Source: Zoroaster sp. YZ-2022
Lineage: Eukaryota; Echinodermata; Asteroidea; Forcipulatida; Zoroasteridae
Assembly (NCBI GenBank): GCA_029582265.1
Contig: CM055819.1
Location: 31,845,164 to 31,909,163, forward strand
Length of the DNA: 64,000 bases
Direction of reading: 5' to 3'
Shown here: positions 13,901 to 23,830 of the stretch, one piece after another
Layout: each line of letters starts with the position of its first letter
How positions within the stretch are numbered: position 1 is the stretch's first letter
Notes under the pieces: model-generated
Databases searched by the model: none
What the model was told of the DNA's origin: nothing
The model's input: the letters and a program-made list of their open reading frames with translations, nothing else
Translations under genes and position numbers: made by a program

Positions 13901-15998
13901 CCCCATTCACCACACAAACAAAACGACTCATAGCATCCCCATTCACCACACAAACAAAACGACTCATAGCATCCCCATTCACCACACAAACAAAACGACT
14001 CATAGCATCCCCATTCACCACACAAACAAAACGACTCATAGCATCCCCATTCACCACAAACAAAACGACTCATAGCATCCCCATTCACCACACAAACAAA
14101 ACGACTCATAGCATCCCCATTCACCACACAAACAAATCGACTCATAGCATCCCCATTCACCACACAAACAAAACGACTCCTAGCATCCCCATTCACCACA
14201 CAAACAAATCGACTCATAGCATCCCCATTCACCACACAAACAAAACGACTCATAGCATCCCCATTCACCACACAAACAAAACGACTCATAGCATCCCCAT
14301 TCACCACACAAACAAATCGACTCATAGCATCCCCATTCACCACACAAACAAATCGACTCATAGCATCCCCATTCACCACACAAACAAAACGACTCATAGC
14401 ATCCCCATTCACCACACAAACAAAACGACTCATAGCATCCCCATTCACCACACAAACAAATCGACTCATAGCATCCCCATTCACCACACAAACAAATCGA
14501 CTCCTAGCATCCCCATTCACCACACAAACAAATCGACTCCTAGCATCCCCATTCACCACACAAACAAATCGACTCATAGCATCCCCATTCACCACACAAA
14601 CAAATCAGAGACTTCCATTTGTGTGGCTTAAATATTCAGTCCAAATTTTCTAAAGTCGTTTATGGGTAATTTGAAATAAAATGGAACCGGGTATTGACAG
14701 TTTTGGTCGGGTATCTGGGTACCCTGCACAGCCTTAACGGTTACCCATAAGACCTTTTTTTTAATTACTTGGATTACTGATATAAGATTTGAGGCTTTGC
14801 ATGGTGGAATATCGATATCGGTTTGCGGTAACACCATGTGTTTATCTCAACTATCGCGAAGCTGAGGTACAGGTTCTGAAAAGAACCTTATCGTACAACT
14901 CGTATCTCAACTGTCGCTAAGTGAGATTATGGTTCAATGAGGACCACGGGTTATTCAGGGGATTAACCCGTGAAGTCCCCATGGTTCTCCATGAACCATA
15001 TTTGACAGTAGAGAAAACGAGAGAAAACGAGTTGCCCGATATTGGTTCTCCCCTGAAACATGATCTCACTTTGCAACAGTTGAGATACGAGTTGTGCGAT
15101 AAGGTTCTTTTCAGAACTTGTAGCTCAGATTTGCGATAGTTGAGATAAACACATGGTGTTACCGCATACCAAAACGATATTGGATTACTGTTGTTTTTCT
15201 CCCCCCTCCCCCCCCAAAAAAAACAAAAAACAAAAAAAACAGAACAAATCTCCACTCAGATAAAAACATCATTTACTGTTCCCATAAATTTAGATGCACT
15301 TCTCATTCCATTCCTTTTCGATACACCTTACAGGTTTGGCTTCCGGGAGAAACCTCACCTATGGTTATCAGCAAAGCCTAAACTAGGGGCTCGTCAAGTC
15401 ACCATCACCCACATCACTGAATTTATTGAGAAGAAATTAGAGACAGAATTTCAGGTAGGAATAAGTGAAAGCAGCCTCTTAAAGATGGTGCTGTACACAA
15501 TGGCAAATACAGTCAACCCTATTTTTAAAAAGTATGTATTTTTTTAAAAGTAGAAATAACTTATAAGCAGACTTCCATCTTTTTTCTTTAACTGGGAAAA
15601 AACTATGAAAACTGTACTTGACCACTTCCTGCAAGGATATGAAACAAAAACTGTCAGGAGCACTTTCCCTGAGCCTGGCTTGATGACGTTATCTGACGCT
15701 TGAGTGCACGCTCAGACTGTTTACTGCGATACGCTTTGTACGTAATCCATCACGTACAGCTGCAAAAGGTCACGCAAAGTGTAGACAAGTCACATGGTCT
15801 GTAGAGCCTTGCATAACAAGCCAAAATTAAAAACATTTACAACATAAAAAAAAGTTTGTTCGCTTTGTCTTACCGTCTAATTTCACACCGTTTATCCTAC
15901 ACCATTTGATCCTACAGAAAGTCTTTGTACTTCCCAACATGGACGATCTTCCAGTACCCACCATGATGAGTGACGTGTTTGAGAGCAACCCATTCTAG
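1699..15998 (+). CDS. TEX2: TEX2 (testis-expressed protein 2 homologue), 3' part of the gene
   Basis: Six exons (1699-1946, 2881-2949, 4493-4612, 5468-5668, 15334-15454, 15918-15998) encode the C-terminal 279 residues and a TAG stop. All junctions are GT-AG and the phases agree throughout (840 nt, divisible by 3). The translation follows vertebrate TEX2 from its VPYFIEELKITDIDLG stretch to KVFVLPNMDD near the end, including the hallmark PPPPTDR. TEX2 is an ER-anchored protein with an SMP lipid-binding domain that acts at membrane contact sites and is related to yeast Nvj2. This part covers most of the SMP domain; the membrane and N-terminal regions lie left of the window. An acidic Ser/Glu/Asp-rich linker (4493-4612) interrupts the domain, as in vertebrates. 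The last large intron (5669-15333) is inflated by a minisatellite-bearing MITE. Identification is by remembered family similarity, not by search. Confidence 0.93.
1947..2880. other. TEX2: TEX2 intron, 0.9 kb
   Basis: AT-rich intron. I see no repeat family from elsewhere in the window and no further exon. It ends with the acceptor ccaaaacag at 2880. Confidence 0.7.
2881..2949 (+). CDS. TEX2: TEX2 exon b (basic/acidic linker)
   Basis: A short exon of 69 nt between ccaaaacag and AG|gtatca. It encodes KSKRQPRSDEEAKLSGYEFE and a few more residues. Only this frame joins both neighbours (2 nt carried in, 2 nt carried out), and it fills the place of the variable linker in vertebrate TEX2. The sequence itself is not conserved, so support is from phase and position. 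Confidence 0.75.
3281..3540. repeat. TTAA MITE, decayed at its right end
   Basis: It begins TTAACCCTAACCACCCCATA and runs through blocks shared, in inverted order, with 25445-25699 and 26556-26903 (CTTCAAATGGGGCAAAATTA, ATTTTGGAGGATTCAGGAAGG). The right end is degenerate (CCTATAGGGGGTATAG). It lies in a TEX2 intron. Confidence 0.7.
4009..4349. repeat. hAT-like MITE
   Basis: The inverted termini are TAGGCTTGGGCGGTT on the left and AACCACTCAAGCCTA on the right. They are flanked by 8-bp direct repeats that match at 6 of 8 positions (ATCTACTA at 4001, ATCTGCTG at 4350). An 8-bp target duplication is the hAT signature. It ends 143 bp before the TEX2 exon at 4493. Confidence 0.6.
4493..4612 (+). 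CDS. TEX2: TEX2 exon c (acidic linker)
   Basis: The acceptor is gacttcag and the donor CC|gtaaga; 120 nt. It encodes an acidic, serine-rich stretch (LDSEEEDSAESSDEETDD) at the position of the DSDEESSSAGSSEEDD segment of vertebrate TEX2. Phases match the neighbours. Confidence 0.88.
5076..5389. repeat. TTAA MITE with CCCTCCTA termini
   Basis: It begins TTAACCCTCCTACTGTAGG and ends CACAGGAGGGTTAA. Inside are short motifs of the TTTTGACTG/GTCAAAA kind. Homologous copies lie at 38608-38925 and 40949-41706. TTAA target sites point to the piggyBac or Kolobok superfamilies. It ends 78 bp before the TEX2 exon at 5468. Confidence 0.8.
5468..5668 (+). CDS. TEX2: TEX2 exon d (SMP domain core)
   Basis: The acceptor is ttccacccag and the donor TG|gtaagt; 201 nt. 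It encodes IMRFVNKIASSKYFQ, EVSNTPVELTVEV and LCVNIPPPPTDR, among the best conserved segments of TEX2. The final TG completes a Trp codon with the first base of the exon at 15334. Confidence 0.95.
5727..14736. mobile_element. 9.0-kb hAT-type MITE with an expanded internal minisatellite
   Basis: The ends are CAAGGCTGTGC and GCACAGCCTTA, inverted and fitting the hAT terminal rule YARNG. They are flanked by near-identical 8-bp direct repeats (ATGGTTAC at 5719, ACGGTTAC at 14737). The unique shoulders, 5727-5942 and 14608-14736, match the two ends of a 356-bp relative at 49134-49489 (shared GGAACTGGATAC on the left, AAATGGAACCGGGTA on the right). The relative has no minisatellite. The 36-bp array therefore grew inside a MITE after or near insertion. 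No transposase is present. Confidence 0.8.
5943..14607. repeat. 36-bp minisatellite, about 240 copies
   Basis: The unit includes CGACTCATAGCATCCCCATT and then CACCACACAAACAAAT. The commonest variation is T or A at the last base. Rarer ones are CTCCTAGC for CTCATAGC and CACGCAAAC for CACACAAAC. Units of 32-38 bp appear in irregular patches (about 7060-7090, 8090-8520, 9840-10020, 10440-10520, 11770-12500, 12720-12830, 13100-13870). Because 36 is a multiple of 3, several frames stay open for hundreds of codons on both strands, with 12-residue repeats; these are not judged to be genes. The plus (TEX2 sense) strand is rich in C and A and has only about two G per unit. Confidence 0.97.
14811..15180. 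repeat. Fold-back element, about 370 bp
   Basis: The left arm (GGTAACACCATGTG, TTTATCTCAACTATCGC, CAACTCGTATCTCAACTG) is mirrored on the right (CAGTTGAGATACGAGTTG, GCGATAGTTGAGATAAA, CACATGGTGTTACCGC). Inside each arm is a smaller GTTCT/AGAAC pair. The centre (14935-15060) also contains nested palindromes such as GGGGATTAACCC and ATGGTTCTCCATGAACCAT. The same family is found at 24671, 35629 and 59390. Confidence 0.75.
15334..15454 (+). CDS. TEX2: TEX2 exon e
   Basis: The acceptor is caccttacag and the donor CAG|gtagga; 121 nt. It encodes FGFREKPHLWLSAKPKLG and THITEFIEKKLETEFQ, aligned with the GFRKPPHVELKARPKLG segment of vertebrate TEX2. It is read only after removal of the 9.7-kb intron. 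Confidence 0.95.
15918..15998 (+). CDS. TEX2: TEX2 terminal exon
   Basis: The acceptor is gatcctacag. It reads KVFVLPNMDDLPVPTMMSDV and then FESNPF and a TAG stop. The KVFV.PNMDD block is the conserved C-terminus of TEX2. The tail is shorter than in mammals. Confidence 0.95.
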   Translation, partial: KVFVLPNMDDLPVPTMMSDVFESNPF

Positions 15999-17112
15999 CA
16001 TTCTTTGTCTGATGAAAAAGTAAATGCAGCAGAACTCATGCAGGAACTCACATTGTAATTGTACATCCCAAGGAAACTGTCTTTAACTACTTGATTGTTT
16101 ACAATACAAAACTGAAATCAATAATCAGTTTGAATTCTGACCGGTAAACTCCACCTCGTTTCCCATGGTGATTGACCTCACGGGTATCTCACTATCGGAC
16201 AATTCAAATATCAAGGAATCATGGTGCCTTGCAGGCAATGTGTTGTGTTCTTTGGGCATTACAGTCTGATGATATGACCACATAAGTGTGCTGCAGTAGG
16301 TGGTGGTCTGGGGACTGGACCAATTACAATACTTCCATGGTTAGTATGGGTATGAGGTTGTTACAAATTGTAACAAACTAGTGATTTTTTTTTTTTTTTT
16401 TAAAGTATGTAGTGGAAGATAAAAGAAGTATGCACAATTGGAATTAACAGTTCAACTTATGAAACTGGTTACAGCACCAAAATCAATTAAAAAGTTGTTT
16501 TTATAACAAAAGATTAAAGGAAATTAATAAGACAATAACATCAACTAAAAACAATTTAAACTTTGTTTAAGAATAACGATATGTAATTCATTTGGGAAAA
16601 AAGTATGGAATTTCAGCAGAAATTGGGTAAATATTAGCCATTTTTATCAGTTCATGCACTACCTTGTCTAAATAAATTGGAACCATACTCGTATAACCGA
16701 CTAATGCTGTATATATACAGTTGCTACTAGGAATCAACACTCACTCACTTGAAATTATTCGCATTGTGCATGAGCCGTTGGGGCACATGTTAAACCACTG
16801 TGGGCAAAAGGGCAGCGATAGTGCGTCGTGTTTGCCGTATTTTGCAGTTGATGTGCGTACGCGTGGAATATCTCCAGCGATCATTGGCTGGTAGAAGTAC
16901 ACGCGTATGTAGTACCATAACATATGCGCATAACGCTCACACGACATCAATGCATTGGGTGCAAATTCACCGCTAGAGGGCTACGATGTGCACTGAGCGG
17001 ATTGTGTACACCATCAAAGTTGTATTATCCTAAGTCCGTATCTCCATTGGTGCATAAGTCTTAGTTTCATAACAGCATGGATTGAAAGACGTCACAAACA
17101 CTGCATCAGCAT
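15999..17112. other. TEX2 3' flank, probable 3' UTR
   Basis: AT-rich DNA after the TEX2 stop, including a T run at 16386-16400. I see no confident AATAAA close to the stop and no further exon. The 3' UTR end cannot be placed from sequence alone. Confidence 0.5.
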
Positions 17113-17342
17113 TGGCGGATCGGGGGGGGGGGGGGGGGGGCGGGCGGGCTAAGGGGGGCTGCAGCCCCCCTAAAAAATGTTTAAAAATAAAAGAGAGGGG
17201 AGAGGGGAGAACGCACTCCCATTCCCTCACTGTGCTTTGTTTTTCTCTCCCTTTGATTATTTCATTGTAATTTTTGTAGTACTGAAAAATAATTGTTTTT
17301 GATTCTCAGCCCCCCCTAAAAAATGTTCTGGATCCGCCCATG
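17113..17342. repeat. MITE with GGCGGATC termini
   Basis: The left end is TGGCGGATCGGGG followed by a long G run; the right end is CTGGATCCGCCCA. Two copies of CAGCCCCCCCTAAAAAATGTT-like sequence lie inside (17160 and 17309). The G run at 17120-17139 is prone to slippage or assembly error. Confidence 0.6.
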
Positions 17343-18760
17343 ATCAGTGCATAGCTGCCATTACAACGTGCACAAAAATTGTTTGAAATTTAATTTTAAG
17401 CAAATTAGGCTTGTAGAGTTATTAAGACTTTTATTACAAACATTTAAATGTGCTACTTTGTAAGTGCCAATGTAAGATGATCAAGAAAAGTTTTCCAGAA
17501 TTGTTGTGGCCTTGTTGCTGAAAACAAAAAAAAGTTTTTTTTAAATATTTTCATGTCAGTATTTTGTAAATTCTTTTGTACGCCTGACTGTTGGATTGAA
17601 GGATTGGTGGATAGAGAATTGCTCCTTGGAAGTGAATTGAGTAATTCCTGGTTGCTACTGTTGATGTTTTTTAAGCACTGTAATTCTTATTGCTTGTAAA
17701 CAACAGCATCTTCAATGTTTTAGTTTACGTAAGTGGAGATTGATCTTGCAATTACAGACCTAACATTCAGTTTTCAAAAATAGTACTTTCTTCAAGCCGG
17801 TAGTCATTGTGTCGCGTGTCGCAATGCACACAGCTTTTTTGGTAGACATTTTGACCAGCTTACATGGTTAACCGCCTTTTAATTGTACAAACGTGCAACG
17901 CAGCATCGTGTGTGTACAGAAGCCATGCTTCCACAGATTATCAGTTTGCACGCACGTCGTCTACTAGTATTCATAAACTAGTTGACAGTCCCTCCTTTGC
18001 CCTTCAGAGATCGAACGTATTACAGTGAATGCGATTATGCGGACCGCACGACAGACCACACAGGAATAGACTGTGTTAAGTCTCGCCCATGAGACTTGCA
18101 CGGCCTGCGAAATAAAAAGATTTAAAAAAAAACACTTTAAAAACGCCATTGTCAAAAATCGTAAATGTTGGGAGGTCTGCAATTAATTGTTAGTAGTTGA
18201 CAGACCATTTTAAACAGCATTCATTAATATTCATAAGCTCAATTTGCATATTGATCACATGGCACACATCTCAAAAGTGGTAGACAACATGGCTACATTC
18301 ATCTGTGTTGCTGTTTTTCAGCATGGGAAATTCCAGATTTTGAGTTTGTTTGAATTAAATCCATTCTTTGTGAGCAAACTATAGCCACAAATTGGAAGTT
18401 TTATCATAGCACTCGTCAATCTCTGATGAAGCAGGTCTGCAGGTTTTTGCAGCCCAAAATAAATGTTTCTGTGAGATGAGTTTTATGTACTGTACAGGTC
18501 ATCAACATGAAATGTATTTTACTTCAAATATTTCTGTTGTAATTTGGTGCATTTCGGGGGTAAATTCATATATGAAATGGTAAGTTGTCCCACTTGTGTA
18601 CATGTTGATCACTAATTACAAGTAGGTGGTCACTTATGTATTTTTTCAACACTATTTTAAAAAGTAACACTAATGTTATCATAGTTTTGTTATTTGTGTT
18701 AAATTGTAGGCATTCATAAGTGCAACATATAAGTTCCATGGATGAAATAAATTTAATTGA
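17343..18760. other. Intergenic, no feature supported
   Basis: AT-rich sequence between the convergent genes. No exon with family similarity and no repeat shared with the rest of the window were recognised. Confidence 0.5.
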
Positions 18761-19030
18761 TAAGTTTAACCATAAGTACCCCAAGTCCATCAAAATCCAC
18801 CACCTAGTTTTGCCTGATTTTGATGGATTCAGTACTCTACAGTATGTAACCATGTGTACCAAATCCATCAAACTCCACCGGCTGCTTTTGTTGGATTCAG
18901 TGACTGTGTATAGCCAAGCCACGGATGCTTTGCTACTTTATCAATTCCATCAAAATCCAACAATTGGGGTACTTTTTTTACTGCATGTTGAAGGATTTAG
19001 GATGGTTCCAAGCAAAAATGCTTAGGGCTG
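18761..19030. repeat. Dispersed repeat related to the TTAA MITEs
   Basis: It shares several blocks with 50356-50612 in inverted order (CATCAAAATCCACCACC, CAGTACTCTACAGTAT, GCCAAGCCACGGATGCTTTG) and with 47164-47260. The ends are degenerate. It includes GGTTCCAAGCAAAAATGCTTAGGG on the right. Confidence 0.6.
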
Positions 19031-19611
19031 AAGGTTATACTAGGGAATTAAACTTTTAACATTCGGTATTGAGGCTTTGTATAAAAAATGCCAAATCAGT
19101 ATTCTTGAATTCAAAGGGGTGGAAAACATGTCAATATTCTAGACATTTCCCATGGTGCCAAGAGGAAAGTAAGAATTCTGGCCTAAAATATCACAAATAT
19201 TAGGAAGCTCTTCAGTTCTGGCTTCAGATTCTATGTGAAAACAAAAAACTGATGCTTTGAAATGATATTTGATCCAGCTTTTATAAACCTTACGCCTACT
19301 TTGTTCTGTTTAAAAAAATCTCTAATTTTGATGGACAAAAAATAATTACCAACTTTAAAATAAAAATACAAATGTAAACAAAGTTTCCACATATATATGG
19401 GATACTTCTACTAAGTGTGAAATAAAAGCAATTCTATAAATATTTGATGAAAAGGAAAAACTAGAATGGAGATTAAAAAACAAAACAACAAACAGAGCTT
19501 ATTGTTTTGTATGTGTATCAGAATTATCAAGTTATTTTTAAAATGATGTTTTGAATTTCAAGACAACTATTTAAGGTTTATATCAAGTCATAGAAGTAAT
19601 ATATCTTTCCA

Positions 19612-19858
19612 TTAACCCTCTTTGTTCTGGTGCCTTTTTCAGACAAGTTGATGCACCATTTGAAACCATTCGTATGATTTATAAGCCACTGTGTAGTACA
19701 TTCACCATTTGAAACCATCCGGCTATGGAAACACACCAAGGTGTAGTGTATCCACCATTCAAAAACCATTTGAATGGTAGTAAAGCTTGCTACCAACACT
19801 GTTCAAATGGTATCACCATGTGTGTACAAAACAAATGGTCAAACACTAGGAGGGTTAA
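19612..19858. repeat. TTAA MITE with CCCTC-type termini
   Basis: It begins TTAACCCTCTTTGTTCTGG and ends ACTAGGAGGGTTAA. Inside, CCATTTGAAACCAT and related inverted copies recur (19657, 19702, 19752). The general layout is that of the 37098-37419 element. Confidence 0.75.
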
Positions 19859-20238
19859 AAAAAATATTAAGCCAATACTAAAATTACTTTCCAATTATTA
19901 ACTTGGCTAATTCCTCTGAAATAAAAAAAATTATGCTTAGATTTTGGTTCAGTATATATTGCTTGATGTTTGTTATTATAAACAAGATATAATTGTAACA
20001 TGTTATACACCACAATTTGAAGACTTGTTTTATACATGTGGAAAAAACAAAAACCTATTTTGCAAACCGTGTTTTTTGAAGAAAAAAAAAGTAATTTATG
20101 TGCAATATGCAGAATTAGAGTAATTTTAGTTTAAATGAATCAAATTATTTAGAACTTAAAGAGTAATCTATAGCAGATTTATTTATAATTATATTTGTAT
20201 TGTGATGCCTTAAGAATGCACAAGCTTCTAATATGTGG

Positions 20239-20453
20239 TTAAAGGGGCAATATCATCACGACCAACAGGGCATGGAATCAGAGCGCTCGTTTTAGATTAA
20301 CTCGGTGACTGAAAATAATACCCCACATTATAAGGTCATATTACTGTTGCTACTGCATAAATGAGCCAATAATTTTCAGTCATCTTAAACTAGGACACTG
20401 ATTCAGTGCCCTGTTGAAAGTATACTCTGATCGTGATGATATTGTCCCTTTAA
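20239..20453. repeat. TTAA MITE with AGGGGCAATATCATCACGA termini
   Basis: The long terminal inverted repeats (AGGGGCAATATCATCACGA and TCGTGATGATATTGTCCCT) are flanked by TTAA. Internal blocks recur at 55170-55338 and 59690-59765 (TAAACTAGGACAC, GCCCTGTTGAAAGT). The AGG start is more like Kolobok than piggyBac; this is inference. Confidence 0.8.
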
Positions 20454-21019
20454 ACCACTCTATAACTATTGGTAATTTCAAAAATCTTCCATGAAACTTA
20501 CTTGGGCGCGAGTTCGGTTGTGCTTGATTTCAAGGTGGCGGAAATTTTGTTAATTATTTGTTAAAACATGATGGAATGATGGTTTATTTCTAGAACTCAC
20601 GAGTAAGTTCTATTTTGACAAAATTTTATTTTGAGAAACGTTAATGATTGAACACGTCACAAACGGAAAACAATTTTCTGGTTACGTTCACGTTTTCATG
20701 TAGCTGTGTCATCTTGTTTCTGGTCAAGAATATGACGTCAGAAACAAGTTTCTGTTTGATAAAACACACCCCTGGTGTTAAGTTTCTGATGGTATCGAAC
20801 ATGTCTTGGGTGCTATTGTTTAAATAATTATCAAAATGTATTGGCATTTTTTAAAGTTAAAAACACAACGAAAAGAGTATACTGGCATCAAATATTGGGT
20901 TGTGGTAAGATGGAGTAATGTTTGAATTATACATTAACATTGCACTAAATAGTTGGAAACAAACTTGAATCTGGCAATCCGACTTTCGCAAAGTGTCACA
21001 AACCTACCACTTCATTGTA
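20454..21019. other. Intergenic, no feature supported
   Basis: AT-rich sequence. No exon or repeat recognised. Confidence 0.5.
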
Positions 21020-21345
21020 AGATTTTTGATCTCATGGTGGAAGAATAAGGTAATATCTTTAATAACAACCTGGTTCTTCTCAGAACCAACACACTGGACT
21101 CCCTCCGTATCCTTGGCCCTAGCCCCACATGTACAAAAAAGAGCAATTTTTCAACTTTTGATCTGCTAATTATTACAATTAGGTAAGCTTGCCCAACCAG
21201 ACAATTTTGGCATGAAGTTTGCTATTGTGAGATTTTAATATTTTTTAAATTAAAAATAAATGTTTGAAAAATCGCTCATTTTTTGTACATGTGGGGGCTA
21301 TATTACAGCTCATTAGAGATATAACATGGTGCTAACACAAACGTC
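21020..21345. repeat. Fold-back element interrupted by a nested MITE
   Basis: The outer parts show the GGTTCTTCTCAGAACC and ATGGTGCTAACAC blocks of the fold-back family. Bases 21119-21301 are a separate palindromic insert, TAGCCCCACATGTACAAAAA to TTTTTGTACATGTGGGGGCTA, with TA at both ends. Confidence 0.65.
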
Positions 21346-23060
21346 CTAAAATCAAAGTATTGATGGAATTTCACCTTTTATTTTCCTACAAATACCAAGC
21401 TGACGGTGGACTAACATTTTCCAGTATCAAATGTTAACTACCATTTCACAAACTTATGTTTTAAAAAACGGGTAGACTGCCACTTTTTCTCATTCACTAT
21501 AACCAATAATGTAATCTTACCTACCTAGTAAGATGATGGACATATACTTCAAATTATTCCAGGATATTTATTTCATGAAAAATCGGGCATTTTTGGTATA
21601 CGATGATCTTGTCAACTCCCCCATTAGTGACCAACACGGTCATTGTACATGCGCAGTGGCAACTATAGGATCCTTCTATTTTCTGAAGGGGGAGGATTTT
21701 TTTATAAGGTAAATAAAGTCCGAAAACCATCATAAAAGTGGCTTTTAAAGAGTTTTCACTTTCTGTACCCCCCCAAAATCGACAGAATCATTTTTTAACT
21801 GTTAGTACTTGCAAAAGAAGAAAAAACCTTAAAAAGTGGCTTTCGGATACAACATTCTTTCCTAAATTAAATCTCTTCACTTTTATTTGTTATCAGCTAT
21901 TTTGAATGTCCTGTACCCTGACTCAAGTTCACATTTCAATTTGAATATCCCAGATTTAGCACATTGTTGCTATAAATATAATACATGATATATGGAGCTA
22001 GTCGGGTACCCGTTGCACCGTAAACTATGTGTGGGTATTGGACTTCTCCAACATTTCTATGCCAGAGATTGCCCTGAATTACATAGTTTGATGCTGCAAA
22101 GTGCACATGAATTGTAACAGTCACTTACCCAATTGTAATCCAGATGTATAATTGAGATTTAATTTCTCAAAAACCAAATTTCTGTGACATCAAATAATAC
22201 CAAATAACTTGAGTTAAGTTAAAAATGCTCTTCAGCAATGAACTGTGTGAGAGCCAGTTTCAAGTTGTGTGCCAGTGAATATAGATACCAGCCTTCACTG
22301 GTAACACATAGCATGCTTGCATTACTGATAAAAAGGCACAGCAATACAAAATGGTGGCCGGAAACTTAATTGTAAACCAAGTGTGTAATTCTTTTGTCAT
22401 GTTTGTAAAAATCAAAATTTCAAGCAAAGCTACTATCCCATATTGACTTTGTTTTACCAGATTGATTGATTGCATGTTAACAGATATAATCCTAATCAGT
22501 GTGAAATAAAGAAGCAAATATGCAATTTTAAATTTATCCGACTCATGTAGAAACACTGTATTGGTCTAAAGCAGGAGAGTTAAATAAATAATGATTTAAA
22601 TTTCAACAAGGATGTTTTTCCTGCTAATAATTAGCACTTATTTAGGAAACACCGGATTTTTAACATCAAATAGGTTTGAAATGTTCCATGAACCAGGATT
22701 TTCATTTGCAACCCCCTCTCTCTTTCAGTAGTCATGTCATGAAATGTGTAATCACTACATGCATCCTTTATCATCTGTTTCATTGTGCAGTTGTTTCTCA
22801 TCAATTCTGTGAATCATTGTGTTTAACTGAGATTATTCCGGTGTTCCCTAAATTGTTTTGAATAGTAAATATTCATGAATGTTTAGGAACCAGATATATG
22901 TACTTTTTCTACATGACAAAATATTAAACAAGTATACACAAATATCCTGTCTACACCATGCATAGCATAAACACAGTTAGCGCGGAGTTTTTTGCACTAG
23001 CCATGTAAGCAGTGAATCCTTCGTTACACAAAGTAACCATACATTTAATCTTACTGATCT
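21346..23060. other. Intergenic, no feature supported
   Basis: AT-rich sequence. Short open frames exist but none shows family similarity or credible splice sites. Confidence 0.5.
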
Positions 23061-23061
23061 A

Positions 23062-23565
23062 GGGTCAATTTCATAGATTTGCTTAGATTTTCTTGGTTAC
23101 CAATAATAATAATAATGTGTGGACTTATATAGTGCACGTATCCACCAACTAACTGGTGCTCAAGGCGCATTATATTATTACCCCTGCTCATAAGGCTCAT
23201 AAATCATTCCTGAAACCATCTCAGCTCCCTGGGGAGTATACAGCTCAATTGCTGCCATTACAGCGCATATAGGGCTAATCAACCAACTCTGCCCTCACAG
23301 GTACCCATTTAACCCCTGGGTGGAGAGAAGCAATTATGGTTAAGTGTCTTGCTCAAGGACACTAGTGTCACGGCCGGGATTCAAACACATTCTGCTGCTA
23401 ACACCAGAACTTGAGTCCGGTAAGCTAGACCGCTCGGCCACGACACTCCACAAACTTTCACAAAAAATGAGCATACTTTGGCTAGTAGTCTGTTTTATAA
23501 TGCTTAGTGAAAATATTTTCTAAGCAAAATTCTCTGCATAGCAGCTCAATGAAATTGGCCCTTGT
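23062..23565. repeat. Inverted-repeat element carrying a SINE insertion
   Basis: The left end GGGTCAATTTCATAGA is mirrored by TCAATGAAATTGGCCC on the right, with paired GCTTAG/CTAAGC blocks inside. The SINE-A at 23100-23450 splits it. A related left end lies at 36238 (GGGTCCAATTCCATAGAGCTG). Confidence 0.65.
23100..23450 (-). repeat. SINE-A, nearly full length
   Basis: On the minus strand this starts AGTGTCGTGGCCGAGCGGTC, with the A-box TGGCCGAGCGG typical of tRNA-Leu/Ser-like heads. A degenerate B-box follows (GTTTGAATCCCGGCC on minus), then the conserved body. The tail ends GCACTATATAAGTCCACAC and (ATT)n. Copies also lie at 658, 883 and 46666, with a tail fragment at about 26905. Confidence 0.85.
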
Positions 23566-23586
23566 ATTATACTGATTGCAGATAGA

Positions 23587-23830
23587 GGGTCAGGAATGTA
23601 CGTTGAAGCCACTTGGCAGCCATATTGCTAGTCTCTTAAGCACACGCATTGCAATCACTGATCTATGACTAGTAGATGGGGGGGTCAGGCATGTATGTTG
23701 AAGCCACTTGGCAGCCATATCGCTAGTCTCTTAAGCACACGTATTGCAATCACTGATCTATGACTAGTAGATGGGGGGGTCAGGCATGAACATTGAAGCC
23801 ACTTGGCAGCTATATTGCTAGTCTCTTAAA
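23587..23830. repeat. 95-bp tandem repeat, about 2.5 copies
   Basis: The block AGGGTCAGGAATGTACGTTG to CTGATCTATGACTAGTAGATG repeats at 23587, 23682 and 23777 (the third incomplete). Each copy contains GAAGCCACTTGGCAGC. Function unknown. Confidence 0.85.

Noticed and set aside
5742..14595. Long open frames on both strands with 12-residue repeats (for example VCVVNGDAMSRF or SIPIHHTNKTTH) as a repeat-protein gene
   Set aside because: They follow from a 36-bp tandem unit (a multiple of 3), are broken at every irregular unit, lie within a MITE in an intron, and have no flanking exon or conserved start.
5943..14607. CRISPR array
   Set aside because: Unit length is near 36 bp but there are no unique spacers and no cas genes; the genome is animal.
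17118..17145. G-quadruplex regulatory element
   Set aside because: The G run lies at the end of a MITE and is of uncertain length because of slippage; no gene start is nearby.
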